This document shows positions 10,613 to 22,352 of a stretch of 64,000 nucleotides of DNA, piece after piece. The stretch spans positions 224,174,943 to 224,238,942 of the forward strand of contig NC_084482.1 of NCBI RefSeq assembly GCF_030035675.1, in the 5' to 3' direction. The position numbers and the translations under genes were made by a program. Every line of letters starts with the position of its first letter. The first letter of the stretch is position 1. This DNA is from Rhineura floridana. Taxonomy: Eukaryota > Chordata > Lepidosauria > Squamata > Rhineuridae. The notes under the pieces were generated by a model. It was not told the origin of the DNA and made no database searches. It was given only the letters and a program-made list of their open reading frames with translations.

Positions 10613-11184
10613 CAGTTACTGCTTCCTCAGGGAAACCAAAATCCCCTCCCTTCCTGCATGTATGTCCAGGGCACTCTCCTATGACCACTGCTGGTATGTT
10701 TGATCAAAAATCTGATTCTAGCAGGAGGCTCCAAGGCTGAGGCTTGGCAAGCTTTCACTCAGATTAAGCCTTGCTGGCATCTTGTAGCTGATCAACAGAG
10801 GAACCGGACTGCAGTGGTGTTGGAATGAGACAGAGTTAGCTACCTGAACCAGCGGGGGGAGGGGTTCCTGGACAGAAAAAGCAGGCTCCTTTGCCCTCCC
10901 TCCGTGTGGTGAGGCCACCTCAGCTCTCACTCAGAGAGATGTCTGTGTATGTCAGTTGCAAATGAGCCTCACCTTGTCCTGCTCTCCTTTCCAGGGGCCT
11001 TAACAAATTTGTTGCAAGGAGCTGTGTAGCTCTGCTGCCTTCCAGTAAGTGGGGAGTGCCACAGGCAGGCAGAGAAAAATAGGACGATGGGAGTGACCCC
11101 CCCTGCAATGGCCTGCAGAGCAAACATCTTTTCCCAGGAAAAGATGGTGGTCAAGCAGGAACAGTGGCCAAAAAGGGGTCACCG
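10613..11184. other. No feature recognised
   Basis: Unique-looking non-coding DNA. I see no motif, repeat family or credible open frame. Confidence 0.4.
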
Positions 11185-11345
11185 GAGACGAGGGCCTTTT
11201 ACCAATGAGTCAAGCTCAGTCTTGCTCAGTATAGTGTACAACGGACTGACAGTGGCTGCCCAGGGTTTCAGGCAACCCTGCCTGGAGAGCAAACCTGGGA
11301 TTTTTGCACGCAGAGCAGTTGTCCTGCCACTGAGCTCTTCCCCTA
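11185..11345 (-). mobile_element. tRNA-derived SINE, reversed
   Basis: The reverse complement begins AGAGCTCAGTGGCAGGACAA and carries 'CTCTGCGTGCAAAAATCCCAGG', split here by degenerate bases. These are tRNA-like A-box and B-box surroundings. The same family lies forward at 43965–44155 and as a short piece at 22045–22130. Confidence 0.6.
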
Positions 11346-11486
11346 AAGAAAGATCCCAGTCCTCATGGTTCCAAATACAGGGCTGTTTGCAACATGAGCC
11401 TCTGAAGCTGCCTTCAGTCAGACCATTGGTCCATTCAGCTGTATTTTAAAATTCCGTAACCCACCCTGGGACCTACTGCTGAAGGA

Positions 11487-11503
11487 CAGGCAATAACAAT
11501 AAC

Positions 11504-11534
<31 letters not shown>

Positions 11535-11562
11535 GTCATAGTCATAGTCGTCGTCGTAGTAG
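11487..11562. repeat. AAT microsatellite with a mixed TCA/TCG/GTA tail
   Basis: Tandem ACAATA/ATA units are followed by a short run of related trinucleotides. Confidence 0.9.
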
Positions 11563-11684
11563 TGCACTGACTATCAGCAGCTCTCTAGAGTTCCAGGCAA
11601 GGCTCTTTCCCAGCCATATTTGGAGATGTTGGACCCTGAGACTGCCACCAAGTTATGGCCTTCCCCAAAAAACAAATAGCATGT

Positions 11685-11882
11685 GTAGTGGTTAGAGAGT
11701 TGGGCTACAACCTGGGAGACCAGGGTTCAAATTCCCACCAAGACATGAAGCTCACTGGGTGACCTTGGGCCAGTCACTGCCTCTCAGCCTCAGAGGAAGG
11801 CAATGGTGAACCTCCTCTGAATATCGCTTACCATGAAAACCTATTCATGGGAATTGACTTGAAGGCAGTATATTTACATTTT
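11685..11882 (+). mobile_element. Sauria-type SINE
   Basis: A tRNA-like head ('AGTGGTTAGAGAGTTGGGCT' then 'GGTTCAAATTCCCACC') and a conserved body ('AGCTCACTGGGTGACCTTGG'). The tail matches the Bov-B 3' end ('GGAATTGACTTGAAGGCAGT'). This composite of a tRNA head and a Bov-B tail is characteristic of squamate genomes. Confidence 0.85.
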
Positions 11883-14293
11883 TACCAGAGAGGTAGCAGT
11901 GCACAGAAATTCAGGAAGATGAGCTTGGTAACACCACCGAGAGTATCTGGATTAAAATTAATGGGGCAAGTAATAAAAGGAATGTGGTGCTCGGAGTCTA
12001 CTACCGACCACCCAATCAAGGAGAAGATGAGAATGTAACTTTTGAAAAGCAAATTGCCAATGTTTCAAGGAGGCATGATGTAGTAGTAATGGGGGACTTC
12101 AATTATCCCGATATCTGTTGGGAGACAAATTCTGCCAAACACGACCCCTCCAAGAAATTCCTGACTTGTGTTGGAGATAACTTCCTCCTACAGAAAGTGG
12201 AGGAAGCAACCAGAGGATCAGCTATCCTGGACTTGATTCTAACCAGTAGAGGTGATTTGGTGGATGAAGTGGCAGTTATGGGAACTCTGGGGGAAAGTGA
12301 CCACACCATATTTGAGTTCTTGATTTTAACAGAAGCGAAAGCTGATAGTAGCCATACATGCACCCTGGACTTCAGGAAAGCTGATTTTAATAAACTCAGA
12401 ACAATTGTAAGTACAGTTCCATGGCAAGCCACCCTATTGAGAAAAGGAGTCCAAGATGGGTGGGAGTTTCTAAAAAAGGAAATTCTAAAAGCGCAATGGC
12501 AAGCAATTCCAACAAGGAAAAAAGGGGGAAAACAGCAGAAGAAGCCAATGTGGCTCCACCAAAAGCTTAGAGATGACCTGAAAACAAAACAGGACACACG
12601 CAGGAAGTGGAAGGAAGGCCAGGCCACAAAGGAAGAGTACAGGCAGGTATCATGGAATTGCCGGGATGGTGTCAGGAAGGCTAAAGCTGAGAATGAGCTG
12701 AGGCTAGTGAGGGATGCTAAAAGCAACAAAAAAGCTTTCTTCAGGTATGTCCATAGTAAAACACAGAAAAAACAAACGGTGGCATAGCTACTCAATGAGG
12801 ATGGCAAAATGATAACAGATGACAAAGAAAAGGCAGAAGTGCTCAATTCCTACTTTGGCTCAGTCTTCTCCCAAAAACGGGTCTATGACCATCCCAGGAA
12901 ACATGAAGTAGAAGGGGCAGGATTGGAGCTTGAGATTCATAGAAAAATGATCAAGGAATACCTAATCACTTTGAACAAGTTCAAATTGGAAGGGCCCGAT
13001 AAAATGCATCCTAAAGTATTGAAGGAACTGGCTGAAGAACTCTCAGAAATCATGGAGGACTGGTGAAGTGCCGGATGACTGGGGGAGAGCTAATGTTGTC
13101 CCTATCTTCAAAAAGGGCAAGAAGGAGGAACTGGGGAACTACAGACCAGACAGCCTAACATCAATCCCTGGAAAAATTCTGGAGCACATTATACTGCAGT
13201 CAATCTGTAAGCACCTTGAAAACAATGCAGTGATTACTAGAAGCCAACATGGACTTATGAAGAACAAATCTTGCCAAACTAATCTCATGTCATTTTTTGA
13301 TCGGGTAACCTCCCTTGTAGACTGTGGGAATGTTGTGGACATAATATATCTCGACTTCAGCAAAGCTTTTGACAAAGTGCCCCATGATATTCTGATTAGC
13401 AAGCTAGCTAAATGTGAGCTGGATGGAACAACTCTCAGGTGGATCCACAGTTGGCTCCAGAATCGTACTCAAAGAGTGCTTATCAATGGTTCCTTTTCAA
13501 ACTGGGTGGAAGTAACGAGTGGGGTACCACAGGGCTCGGTCCTTGGCCCAGTGCTCTTCAACATTTTTATTAATGACTTGGATGAGGAGGTACAGAGCAT
13601 GCTTATCAAATTTGCAGATGATACAAAGTTGGGGGGGCATAGCTAATATCGTGGAAGACAGAAACAAAATTCAAAGGGACCTTGATAGGCTGGAGCATTG
13701 AGCTGAAAACAACAGAATGAAATTCAACAGGGATAAATGCAAAGTTCTACACTTAGGAAAAAGAAATCAAATGCACAGTTATAAGATGGGAGATACTTGG
13801 CTCAGCAGTACGGCATGTGAGAAGGATCTTGGAATTGTTGTTGATCACAAGCTGAATATGAGCCAGCAGTGTGATGCGGCTGCAAAAAAGGCAAATGCTA
13901 TATTAGGCTGCATTAACAGAAGTATAGTTTCCAAATCTCGTGAAGTACTAGTTCCCCTCTATTCAACACTGGTTTGGCCTCATCTTGAATACTGCGTCCA
14001 GTTCTTTTCTCTGCACTTCAATAAGGATGCAAACAAACTGGAACAGGTTCAGAGGAGGGCAACAAAGATGATCAGGGGACTGGAAACAAAGCCCTATTAG
14101 GAGAGACTGAAAGAACTGGACATGTTTAGCCTAGAGAAGAGAAGACTGAAGGGAGATAGGATAGAACTCTTCAAGTACATGAAAAGTAGTGATATAGAGG
14201 AGGGCCGGGATCTCTTCTCGATCGTCCCAGAGTGCAGGACACAGAATAATGGGCTCAAGTTGCAGGAAGCCCTGATTTCGACTGAACATCAGG
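11883..14293 (+). mobile_element. CR1 LINE, broken
   Basis: Sense-strand CR1 with the endonuclease at 11900–12780 (GVYYRPPNQGEDE; MGDFNYPDICW; GESDHTIFEF). The reverse transcriptase runs from about 12810 to 14290 ([51 protein letters not shown]). The coding sequence is interrupted by stops near 12786, 13066 and 14098 and by frame changes around 13640. The 3' UTR is replaced by a SINE fragment. The element is old and inactive. Confidence 0.85.
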
Positions 14294-14432
14294 GCTGGCT
14301 TGTACAGCTGTGGCAAGCTGAGCAGGCCCTAGTGATGGGAAACCCCCTCTGAATACCGCTTAGCATGAACACCCTATTCAGAGGGTAGCCCTAAGTCGGG
14401 ATTGACTTGAAGGCAGCCCATTTCCATTTCCA
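14294..14432 (+). mobile_element. SINE 3' part (Sauria-type relative)
   Basis: It carries 'GCTGTGGCAAGCTGAGCAGG', then the 'GAATACCGCTTAGCATGAA' body and a Bov-B-like tail ending in CATTTCCATTTCCATT. The same variant lies reversed at 52458–52890. Confidence 0.65.
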
Positions 14433-14702
14433 TTAAGCCTAGAACTTCACCTCTTGTCACCAGTGTTTGTTAGTCAGTTCAGGCAAAGGGATCTGCCCCA
14501 CATATGGTGGGGGTGGCTCACTTCTAGTTCCCCTCTCTCCCTCTGGCCTCCTGCACTCTCATCCTCCTTCTCTCTCTCCCCCACCCCCACCTGTTGTGCC
14601 AGGACTCCAGCTGCTCCTGGGTGGAGAGGGGTGACATTTGGCCCACCACCACCATAGTGGGCATCCCCCAGCATTTCCACTCTTCCCCTCCTGGGGTCCG
14701 CT
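14433..14702. other. No feature recognised
   Basis: Pyrimidine-rich non-coding DNA with no credible gene. Confidence 0.35.
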
Positions 14703-14850
14703 TTTATTTATTTATTTATTTACTTACTTATTTATTAGATTTATATCCCGCCCTTCCTCCCAGTGGGAGCCCAGGGTGGCAGATAAAAGCAGTAAAAACA
14801 CTCTAAAGCATCATAAAAACAGACATTAACATATATTGCAACAAAACATC
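14703..14850 (-). mobile_element. L2/CR1-type LINE 3' end
   Basis: A TTTA run followed by the block 'ATATCCCGCCCTTCCTCCCA', which is the antisense of a common squamate LINE 3' UTR. Sister copies lie at 33760–33950, 38644–38760 and 41610–41735. Confidence 0.6.
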
Positions 14851-15693
14851 CTTAAAAACATTAATTAATTTATTATTTATTTATTTATTACATTTGTATA
14901 CTGCCGCATAGCCAAAGCTCTCTGGGCAGTTTACAACAATTAAAAATATTAAAAACAAATATACAAATTTAAAAACATTTTTTAAAAACAATTTAAAAAC
15001 ACATGCTAAAATGGCTGGAAGAAGAGGAAAGTCTTAACCTGACGCCGAAAAGATAACAGTGTTGGCGCCAGGTGCACCTCGTCAGGAAGATCATTCCATA
15101 ATTTGGGGGCCACCACTGAGAAGGCCCCCTCCCTTGTTGCCAGACTCCCAGCTTCCCTCGCAGTAAGCGCCTTGGATGTTGAGCATAGTGTACAGGTGGG
15201 TTCGTGTCGGGAGAGGCATTCCATCAGGTATTGTGGTCCCAAGCCATGTAAGGCTTTATATGTTTAAACCAGCACGTTGAATCGATCTCGGAAACATACA
15301 GGCAGCCAATGCAAGTGGGCCAGAATCAGTTTCATATGTTCGGACAGTCTGGTCCCTGTTATCAATCTGGCTGCTACATTTTGCACGAGCTGCAGTTTCT
15401 GAACCGTCTTCAAAGGCAGCCCCACGTAGAGCGCATTGCAGTAATCTAACTTGGAGGTTACCAGAGCATGGACAACTGAAGCCAGGTTATCCCTGTCCAG
15501 ATAGGGGCATAGCTGGGCCAACAACTGAAGTTGGTAGAAGGCACTCTGTGCCACCAAGGCTACCTGAGCCTCAAGTGACAGGGATAGTTCTAGGAGAACC
15601 CCCAAGCTACGAACCTGCTCCTTCAGGGGGAGTGCAACCCCATCCAGGACAGGTTGGACATCCACCATCCAGTTAGAATAACCACCCACTAAC

Positions 15694-16061
15694 TGTTGGA
15701 TGTGTAGATGGTTCCCAGTGGATGTGCCAGGAAGCAGGACAGAATAGTGACAGGCTGGACCCGTTGAAAGCAATCAGCCAGACAAGCACTAGGTTTTAAG
15801 AGTCACTTTACTGACAAGAAGGTTTTTCTGAATACAGTTACTAGCAAGCTCTCTTCCATCAAAACTCCTTTTCCCCCACACTCGACCGGTGACTTCATGC
15901 CAAATATATACTGATAAGGCAGCAGCTGCCAGGGCCTCGGTTGCTTGGCAACATGTCCTTGGGATTGGCACGAACACCTACTTTCGCTCTCCTGGCCTTG
16001 TAGCTCCCTTATGGAAATTTAACTCTTTAACAGAACTTTAACAGAACTTTAACAGCCAACA
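15694..16061 (-). repeat. 3' LTR of copia copy 2
   Basis: TG…CA ends. In element orientation it is preceded by the purine tract AGGTGGGGGCT (plus-strand 16062–16072). Confidence 0.88.
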
Positions 16062-16267
16062 AGCCCCCACCTAAATTTCCATAAGCAGCATTTTACATTT
16101 TTCACAATTTTGCTTTCTTTTTTTCATTACATTCATATTTACATTTCTTGCATTCACTTATATCATTTTTCTCCACATGATACATTTTTTTCCTGTTTAC
16201 ATCAACATCAGTTATATTTCATTTTATTCAGCATCACCTTTTATTACAGTCATTTCAGCATTCACAT

Positions 16268-18627
16268 TCAATCCTCATGAAATCCATCATCCCATTTTTT
16301 CCAGTTACTAAAGTCTAGACCTTTAATGGAGTTTATACGAAATCTGACTGGTGGAATTCCTTTGGTAGTTCTTTCTGACCTACGTATTTTTATTTCTTTC
16401 TTTGTATCCTCTGTGCCTGGTGTTTCCTCTGTGTCTTTATCAGAGCTAGAACTGGTGGAGTCAGTTTCACTACTGCTGTCTTTTTCTTCTTGTTTTACTG
16501 GTATTATGACAGCCTGTTCTTGTGCATTGCTAACATCAGTGTGTCCCAAATCCACGTATGTTTTCTCTTCCCAATCTTCCCAATCCTGCTCTATTGCTTG
16601 CACACTTCTGCTTAAAACTACAGACCTTTGTTTTGGCATCCAGACTCTGTAGTATGTGTTTTCAAATCCCAGCATGAACCCTTTGTCTGCTCTCTTTTGC
16701 AGCTTCCCTGATCTTTTACTTTTAGGAATGTGCACCCAGCATGTTGCACCAAACCGAATCAAATGTTGTAATCTGGGTTTTCTTTCATACAATTTCTCAT
16801 AAGGAGACATTCCAATAGCCTTATGGAATAACCTGTTCTGAATGTAAGCTGCATAAAGAACACACTCTCTCCAAAAACCATTGTGCAAAGAAGTATCACA
16901 TAACATTGCTCTCATCAAGTCCTGAAGCAACCTGTTCCAGCATTTGGCTAACCCGTTCTGATGTGGAGTAAATGGGTCTGTTAACTCCTGTTTAATCCCC
17001 TTTTTCTCTAAGTATTCCGTTAATGAGTGTCCAGTGAACTCTCCCCCTTGGTCTGATCTCATTCGCTGTATCTTAATACCAAACTGCACTTCAATCTTTG
17101 TTATAAACCGTTTCAGTTTCTCTGCAGCTTCGCTTTTAGCTTTCAGTAAATAAACAGTGCAGTATCTCGAAAAATCATCCACTATAGTCAAGAAGTATTT
17201 TGCACCCCCCTGTGTTGGTTGAAATGGCCCCACTAAATCCACGTGTATCAACTGATAAGGTGCATTTGTACTAGGCATGGCTTCTGTGTTCTTTGCTGCT
17301 ATAACTGCTTTGGTTTGCTGACACACATTGCAAGCTACATATTTACCACAGCTTTTTAATGTAACATCATTACTGTTCTCAGTTGCTTTCACCACATTTT
17401 CATATCCTATATGTCCCAGTTTTCTGTGCCATAAATGTACAAAATTATTATGGGGTTTCTCATTGGCACACATGAGCACATGATTTGTTTGTTGCAAGTG
17501 TAAGAAGAACAACGAGTTCTTTACTATTCCTTTCATGAATATTTTGTTCCCTTTCATGACTTGACATGAGCCCCTTTGAAACAACACATTGAACCCCATT
17601 TCATTAAGTTTAGAAACTGACATTATGTTACTTTCAATGTCTGGAACAAACAGCACGTCTGTCATAATAGTGTTAAAAACTGCTAATTTCACTGTACCCC
17701 TTCCTTTAATAAGTTTCTTAGTTCCATCAGCCATTATCACATGATCCTCTACGTCACAAAATGTATGAAACATTGTTTTATCTTTGATTATGCTATTTGT
17801 AGCCCCACTGTCTAGAGCCCATAAATCATTACATTTATTTCCCTGCTCATTGTTAATACATTGCTTATTCTTACTAGCATAGATCACCTGTACACATGGT
17901 TTTCTTCCTCTTTCTCTTTTTCTTGCTTCACAATTCCTTTGAAGATGTTGCCTGGAACCACAAAAATAACATGCCTTTTGTCCATAAAGTCTTTCCTCTG
18001 TTGCTTTGTTGTTTAGCTTTCCCAAGTGTTTAGACTCAGTCTTTTCTTGCTTTGCCATTTCCTGCCTTCTTTGATATTCTTGCAAAAGTTTGCCCTCTAT
18101 ATAGTCCATGGTCAGATTAGCATCTGCATTGCTTCCATCGAACTCACCAGAGCGTCATAACTCGAATCCAGAGACGATAACACAATATACACACGCTGCA
18201 TTTGAGAATGTTCCACTTCACGTTCTGCCAGTTCAGCAAATAGTCTATTCATCTCTAATAAATGCTCTGCCATCGTTGTATTTCCAGATAAGCTCATTTG
18301 GTACAATCTTCTCGCTAGATATATTTTACTACTAGCAGTCTTTTTCACATGAATATTTTTCAAAGTTTCCCAAGTTATCTTAGCTGTTGCTGCGTCACGC
18401 ACGTGCAGTAATTGAGAATCATCAATAGCAAGAACTATTAACGCCTTTGCCCTTTCATCCAGCCTTCTCCAATCTGCTGGAATTGGCACCACGGCAGGTG
18501 GGTCTTCTGCGATGACTTGCCAAACGTCTTCTTTCACTAGAAACGCCTGCATTCTCTGTTTCCAACTAGCATAATTTTTCTGAGTCAGCCTTTCAAGAGG
18601 CAGCCCAGCCGATAACAACACAGACAT
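16268..18627 (-). pseudogene. Copia gag–protease–integrase region of copy 2 (fossil)
   Basis: Minus-strand coding parts that parallel copy 1 block for block: a gag N terminus with KNYASWKQRMQAFLVKED, the knuckle CYFCGSRQHLQRNC, the protease LWALDSGAT, the pre-integrase LWHRKLGHIGYENV, the integrase HVDLVGPFQPTQGGAKYFL, and a tail ending with RRSERTTKGIPPVRF. It is broken, with about one interruption. It ends at the same domain boundary as copy 1. Confidence 0.85.
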
Positions 18628-18828
18628 TCTCTTTCACTTTCACGCTTCACCGCCTTTGTAATTAGAGCTTCTCACCGTCGTCCTACTTGTCAGTTTTTCC
18701 CACGGCTCTCTCACAGCTTTCAGCTCAGCTTTTGGTTTCGCTGCTATTGCTTTTCTCTCGCCTGTCCTCTCTGCTCCTATTTTCTGGCTTTTCTCTCAGG
18801 AACGAAGCATCAGGAACTTGTCACAGGA

Positions 18829-18846
18829 ACCATCCTCTGCTACCAC
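18829..18846 (-). promoter_or_regulatory. Primer-binding site of copia copy 2 (initiator tRNA-Met)
   Basis: Its reverse complement begins TGGTAGCAGAGGATGGTT, the same site and spacing from the LTR as in copy 1. Confidence 0.82.
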
Positions 18847-18847
18847 T

Positions 18848-19215
18848 TGTTGGATGTGTAGATGGTTCCCAGTGGATGTGCCAGGAAGCAGGACAGAATA
18901 GTGACAGGCTGGACCCGTTGAAAGCAATCAGCCAGACAAGCACTAGGTTTTAAGAGTCACTTTACTGACAAGAAGGTTTTTCTGAATACAGTTACTAGCA
19001 AGCTCTCTTCCATCAAAACTCCTTTTCCCCCACACTCGACCGGTGACTTCATGCCAAATATATACTGATAAGGCAGCAGCTGCCAGGACCTCGGTTGCTT
19101 GGCAACATGTCCTTGGGATTGGCATGAACACCTACTTTCGCTCTCCTGGCCTTGTAGCTCCCTTATGGAAATTTAACTCTTTAACAGAACTTTAACAGAA
19201 CTTTAACAGCCAACA
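18848..19215 (-). repeat. 5' LTR of copia copy 2
   Basis: Same length as its partner, with two differences. It ends next to the target duplication. Confidence 0.88.
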
Positions 19216-19945
19216 CTAACTGCATCTCAGTCTTGTCTGGATTGAGCCTCAGTTTATTAGCCCTCATCCAGTCCATTGTCACAGCCAGGCACGTTGACAG
19301 CCTCAGCACATTGACAGCCTCACCTGAAGAAGATGAAAAGGAGAAATAGAGCTGCATGTCATCAGCATACTGATGGCAACGCACTCCAAAGCTCCGGATG
19401 ACCGCACCCAACGGTTTCATGTAGATGTTGAACAGCATGGGGGACAGAACTGACCCCTGCGGAACCCCATACTGGAGAGTCCAGGGTGCCGAGCAATGTT
19501 CCCCAAGCACCAGCTTCTGGAGCTGACCCACCAAGTAGGAGCGGAACCACCACCATGCAGTCCCTCCCACTCCCAACTCAGCCAGTCTTCCCAGAAGGAT
19601 ACCATGGTCGATGGTATCGAAAGCCACTGAGAGATCAAGGAGAATCAACAGAGACACACTCCCCCGTCTCTCTCCCGACAGAGGTCATCATACAGGGCGA
19701 CCAAGGCTGTTTCCATGTCAAAACCAGGCCTGAAACCCGACTGAAACGGATCCCGATAATCGGTCTCATCCAAGAGTGTCTGGAGCTGGCCTGCCACCAC
19801 TCGTTCAAGGACCTTGCCCAGGAATGGAACATTTGACACTGGCCTATAGTTATTAAGTTTTTCTGGGTCCAGGGAGAGTCTCTTCAGGAGCGGTCTCACT
19901 ACCACCTCTTTCAAACAACCAGGGACCACCCTGTCTCGCAGAAAG

Positions 19946-20345
19946 GCATTATTTATTTATTCATTTATTATACTTGTATACTGCCCCATAGCCGAAGCTC
20001 TCTTGGCGGTTTACAGTAACTAAAATCATCAAAACAGATGCAATTCAAACACATATTTTAAAAACAATTTAAAATACAATTTAAAACTTAAAACAATATA
20101 AAACACATGCTAAAATGCCTGGGAGAAGAGGAAAGTCTTGACCTGGCGCAAAAAAGATAACAGTGTTGGCACCAGGTGCACCTCATCAGGGAGATCATTC
20201 CATAATTTGGGGGCCACCACTGAGGAGGCCCTCTCCCTTGTTGCCATCCTCCGAGCTTCCCTTGGAGTAGGCACCCGGAGGAGGGCCTTTGATCTTGAAC
20301 GTAGTGTACGGGTGGGTTCATATCGGGAGAGGCGTTCACTTCCCT
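19946..20345 (-). mobile_element. Second L2 3' end, reversed
   Basis: It starts with a TTTATTTA run and repeats the same L2 3' UTR and C-terminal block as 14868–15240, including the motif 'CATTCCATAATTTGGGGGCC'. It is a separate truncated copy abutting the previous one. A further, more diverged piece of the same kind follows at about 20430–20590. Confidence 0.75.
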
Positions 20346-20590
20346 GGCCCAGCCAAGGGAAACAAAACATCTTTAAAAACATTTTTTTAAAAAAAAAGCT
20401 TTAAAAACATCCTAAAAAACCAATTCCTGCACAGACTCAGACTGGGACAAGGTCTCTACGTAAAAAGCTTGTTGAAAGAGGAAGGTCTTCAGCAGGCGCT
20501 AAAAAGATAACAGCCTGTCTAATATTTAAGCGGAGGGGATTCAACAGGGTAGGTGCTGCCACACTAAAGGTCCGCTTCCTGTGTTGTGCG

Positions 20591-20934
20591 GAATGGACCT
20601 CCTGATAAGATGGTATCTGATGGAGGCCCTCACCCCCGCGGCGCAGTGATAGCTTTTGCTCTTTGCCAGGTGTTGAAAGGGGCAGGGGGGCGAGGGGGAG
20701 GAGGAGGCAACCTTTTTCAAAAAACCCAGCCTGGATGGTCACACCTGGAGGACACCAAGTGGCAGAAGGCACTTCTGAGTTGGGCAGGGGGTGTACAAGG
20801 TGGAATGCTCCACAGCAGTCTTGCCTACCATATAGGGTTGGAGTTTGAGCAAGCGAGATAAGAGGTTTGTTTAGTTATTACATTTTCCCCATATGTTCTA
20901 TAGTATTTTTAATATTTTTACCAAAGCCTTCTTT
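20591..20934. other. No gene seen
   Basis: G-rich, purine-biased non-coding sequence. Short open frames here have no motif. Confidence 0.35.
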
Positions 20935-21325
20935 AAGGGGCTCACAGTGGGAAATACAGTTTGAGCCCCCTCCCTCTGCCACCTTTGTCTTCACAACAAC
21001 ACCGTCACTCAGCCAAGGTCACCGACTCAATTTCACTCCTGAGTAGGGATTCGAACCCAGGCCCCTTTTGACATAGTTAAGTATTTGCAATAATAGCAGA
21101 CATACATGCATTGTGCCACATGCTCATGCTCACACATACTATGGGTACAAGTGTGCAAGATCCCACATGCTGGAGGTCCAAGATTTTGAGTGACACTTCT
21201 ATTTTCTCCACCCTGTACCCTCACAACACTCCTGTGAGATAGGCTGAGCTGTGAAACGGTCACAGGTCCAAGGTCAGCCAGGGAGCCATGTAGCTGGCGG
21301 GGGGGATTTGATTCTGGGTCTCATA
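20935..21325 (-). mobile_element. Two old tRNA-type SINE pieces, reversed
   Basis: Around 20990–21062 and 21185–21325 the reverse complement shows a B-box-like 'GGTTCGAATCC'-type word (plus strand GGGATTCGAACCCAGG near 21046) and a 'CTGTGACCGTTTCACAGC' type body. Both are diverged and the boundaries are approximate. Confidence 0.45.
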
Positions 21326-22044
21326 AGAACATCAGAAGAGCCTGCTGGATGGGGCCAAAGGGAGCTCATCTAGTCCAGCCTCACAGTGGCCAGCCAGTTG
21401 CCCCCAATGCGAAGCCCACCAGCAGCCCCTGCCTGCAAAGAGCAACCCTCCCACCCCCGCAGTGTCCAGCAAGGGGTATTCAGAAGCAAGCCCAGGGGGC
21501 TCTTCCCTCCTTTATCTCTCACACCCCCTCCCCCTAAAGTGCAATGCAATAATGCACTTCACACCTAACCCTCCCAAAAAACCTTGCAGAGGTTGCATGG
21601 GGGGGAGGGTCAGTCTCCTTTCCCGCGGAGAGAGGGGGCATTTGGGGGTGGGGGAGGACAGAAGGTGGGGCTGGACGATCCCTCTCTAGGAGCCGCACTC
21701 GCTGGCTTTAACCGTGAAGAAGGCGAGTCTCGGAGGCCGCCCTGCTTTTCTTGGAAGGGGGTGCCGTGGTGGTGGGCGTTGGGTCTCCCCGTTGCAAAGA
21801 GGGCCCCCCAGGCGAGGATCCGCGCCGGCCCCCCATGCCCCCTCCTCTTTCCCCTTTTGCACATCCTTCGCAATTCAGTGGGGCTCACCCAGGGGGCGGC
21901 CGGGAAGCCCCTCCTCTCCGTCTCTGCGGGTCAGTGCAGCATGGCCTGACTCTGCCCAAAGTAACTTCCTGTTTTCTCATTAAATGAGCCCATTATTCAC
22001 AACCGCGAGGACTAGAATCTTACTTTACCTTTTCGGAGAAGGGC
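21326..22044. other. GC-rich DNA with a CR1-family scrap
   Basis: 21326–21440 resembles the repeat found reversed at 9502–9700 and 50276–50400 ('CTAGTCCAGCCTCACAGTGG'). The remainder is GC-rich with several open frames rich in proline, glycine and arginine and no domain. It could be an unmethylated CpG-rich stretch. No gene is supported. Confidence 0.4.
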
Positions 22045-22130
22045 CCTCGCTCAAGTGGCAGAGCACCTCCTTTCCATTTGGAAGGCCCCAGGTTGAAATC
22101 CTGCCGGCATCTCCAGGTAGGGCTCCTGAA
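22045..22130 (+). mobile_element. tRNA-derived SINE head
   Basis: 'CTCAAGTGGCAGAGCACCTC' and 'CCCAGGTTGAAATCCTGCC' are A-box and B-box-like. Same family as 43965–44155. Confidence 0.55.
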
Positions 22131-22315
22131 CCCACCCACCCCGGCCTGGGATGGTGGGAGTTGTAGTTCAGCCTGGTATGGCAGGCCAAAGGGTCCCCCC
22201 ACAGCTGATGTGACAGGAGAATGAATGGGAATAGGAGAGGTGGGCGGAGTCAGGGTGACTGACAGGTGCAGAGTGGCAGTTGAGAATGGCCGTTTAAGAG
22301 ACCGACCTGGAAGAA

Positions 22316-22352
22316 GGTGATGGATAGATGGACGGACGGATGGATAGATAGG
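22316..22352. repeat. GATG/GATA microsatellite
   Basis: Imperfect tetranucleotide run. A CAT trinucleotide run lies nearby at about 22541–22563. Confidence 0.8.

Larger units (their letters stand above)
15694..19215 (-). mobile_element. Ty1/copia LTR retrotransposon, copy 2 (fossil)
   Basis: A 3522-bp minus-strand element with two 368-bp LTRs (15694–16061 and 18848–19215) and a perfect 5-bp target duplication CTAAC (15689–15693 and 19216–19220). It has the same parts as copy 1: initiator tRNA-Met primer site, gag, protease, integrase and a purine tract. Again there is no recognisable reverse transcriptase–RNase H part. The coding region has about one break. The LTRs differ at 2 of 368 sites (0.5%), so this is a young insertion, about 3 million years at an assumed 1e-9 per site per year. 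Its LTRs differ from those of copy 1 in length and sequence, so the two belong to different subfamilies. Confidence 0.9.
14868..19945 (-). mobile_element. L2 LINE, reversed, split by copia element 2
   Basis: Two pieces, 14868–15693 and 19216–19945, read as one minus-strand L2. The right piece encodes RT blocks ([82 protein letters not shown]). The left piece continues with VRSLGVLLE, LDYCNALYVGLPLKTVQKL and HLHWLPVCFRDRF, then the 3' UTR and an AATT/TTTA tail. It is 5'-truncated and has frame changes near 19645. It runs antiparallel to the intact L2 at 833. Confidence 0.85.

Noticed and set aside
20586-20861. Small glycine-rich frame
   Set aside because: It lies over L2-derived and purine-rich repeats with no independent support.
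21349-21987. Pro/Arg/Gly-rich overlapping frames in GC-rich DNA
   Set aside because: Several frames are open at once from composition; no motif supports a gene.
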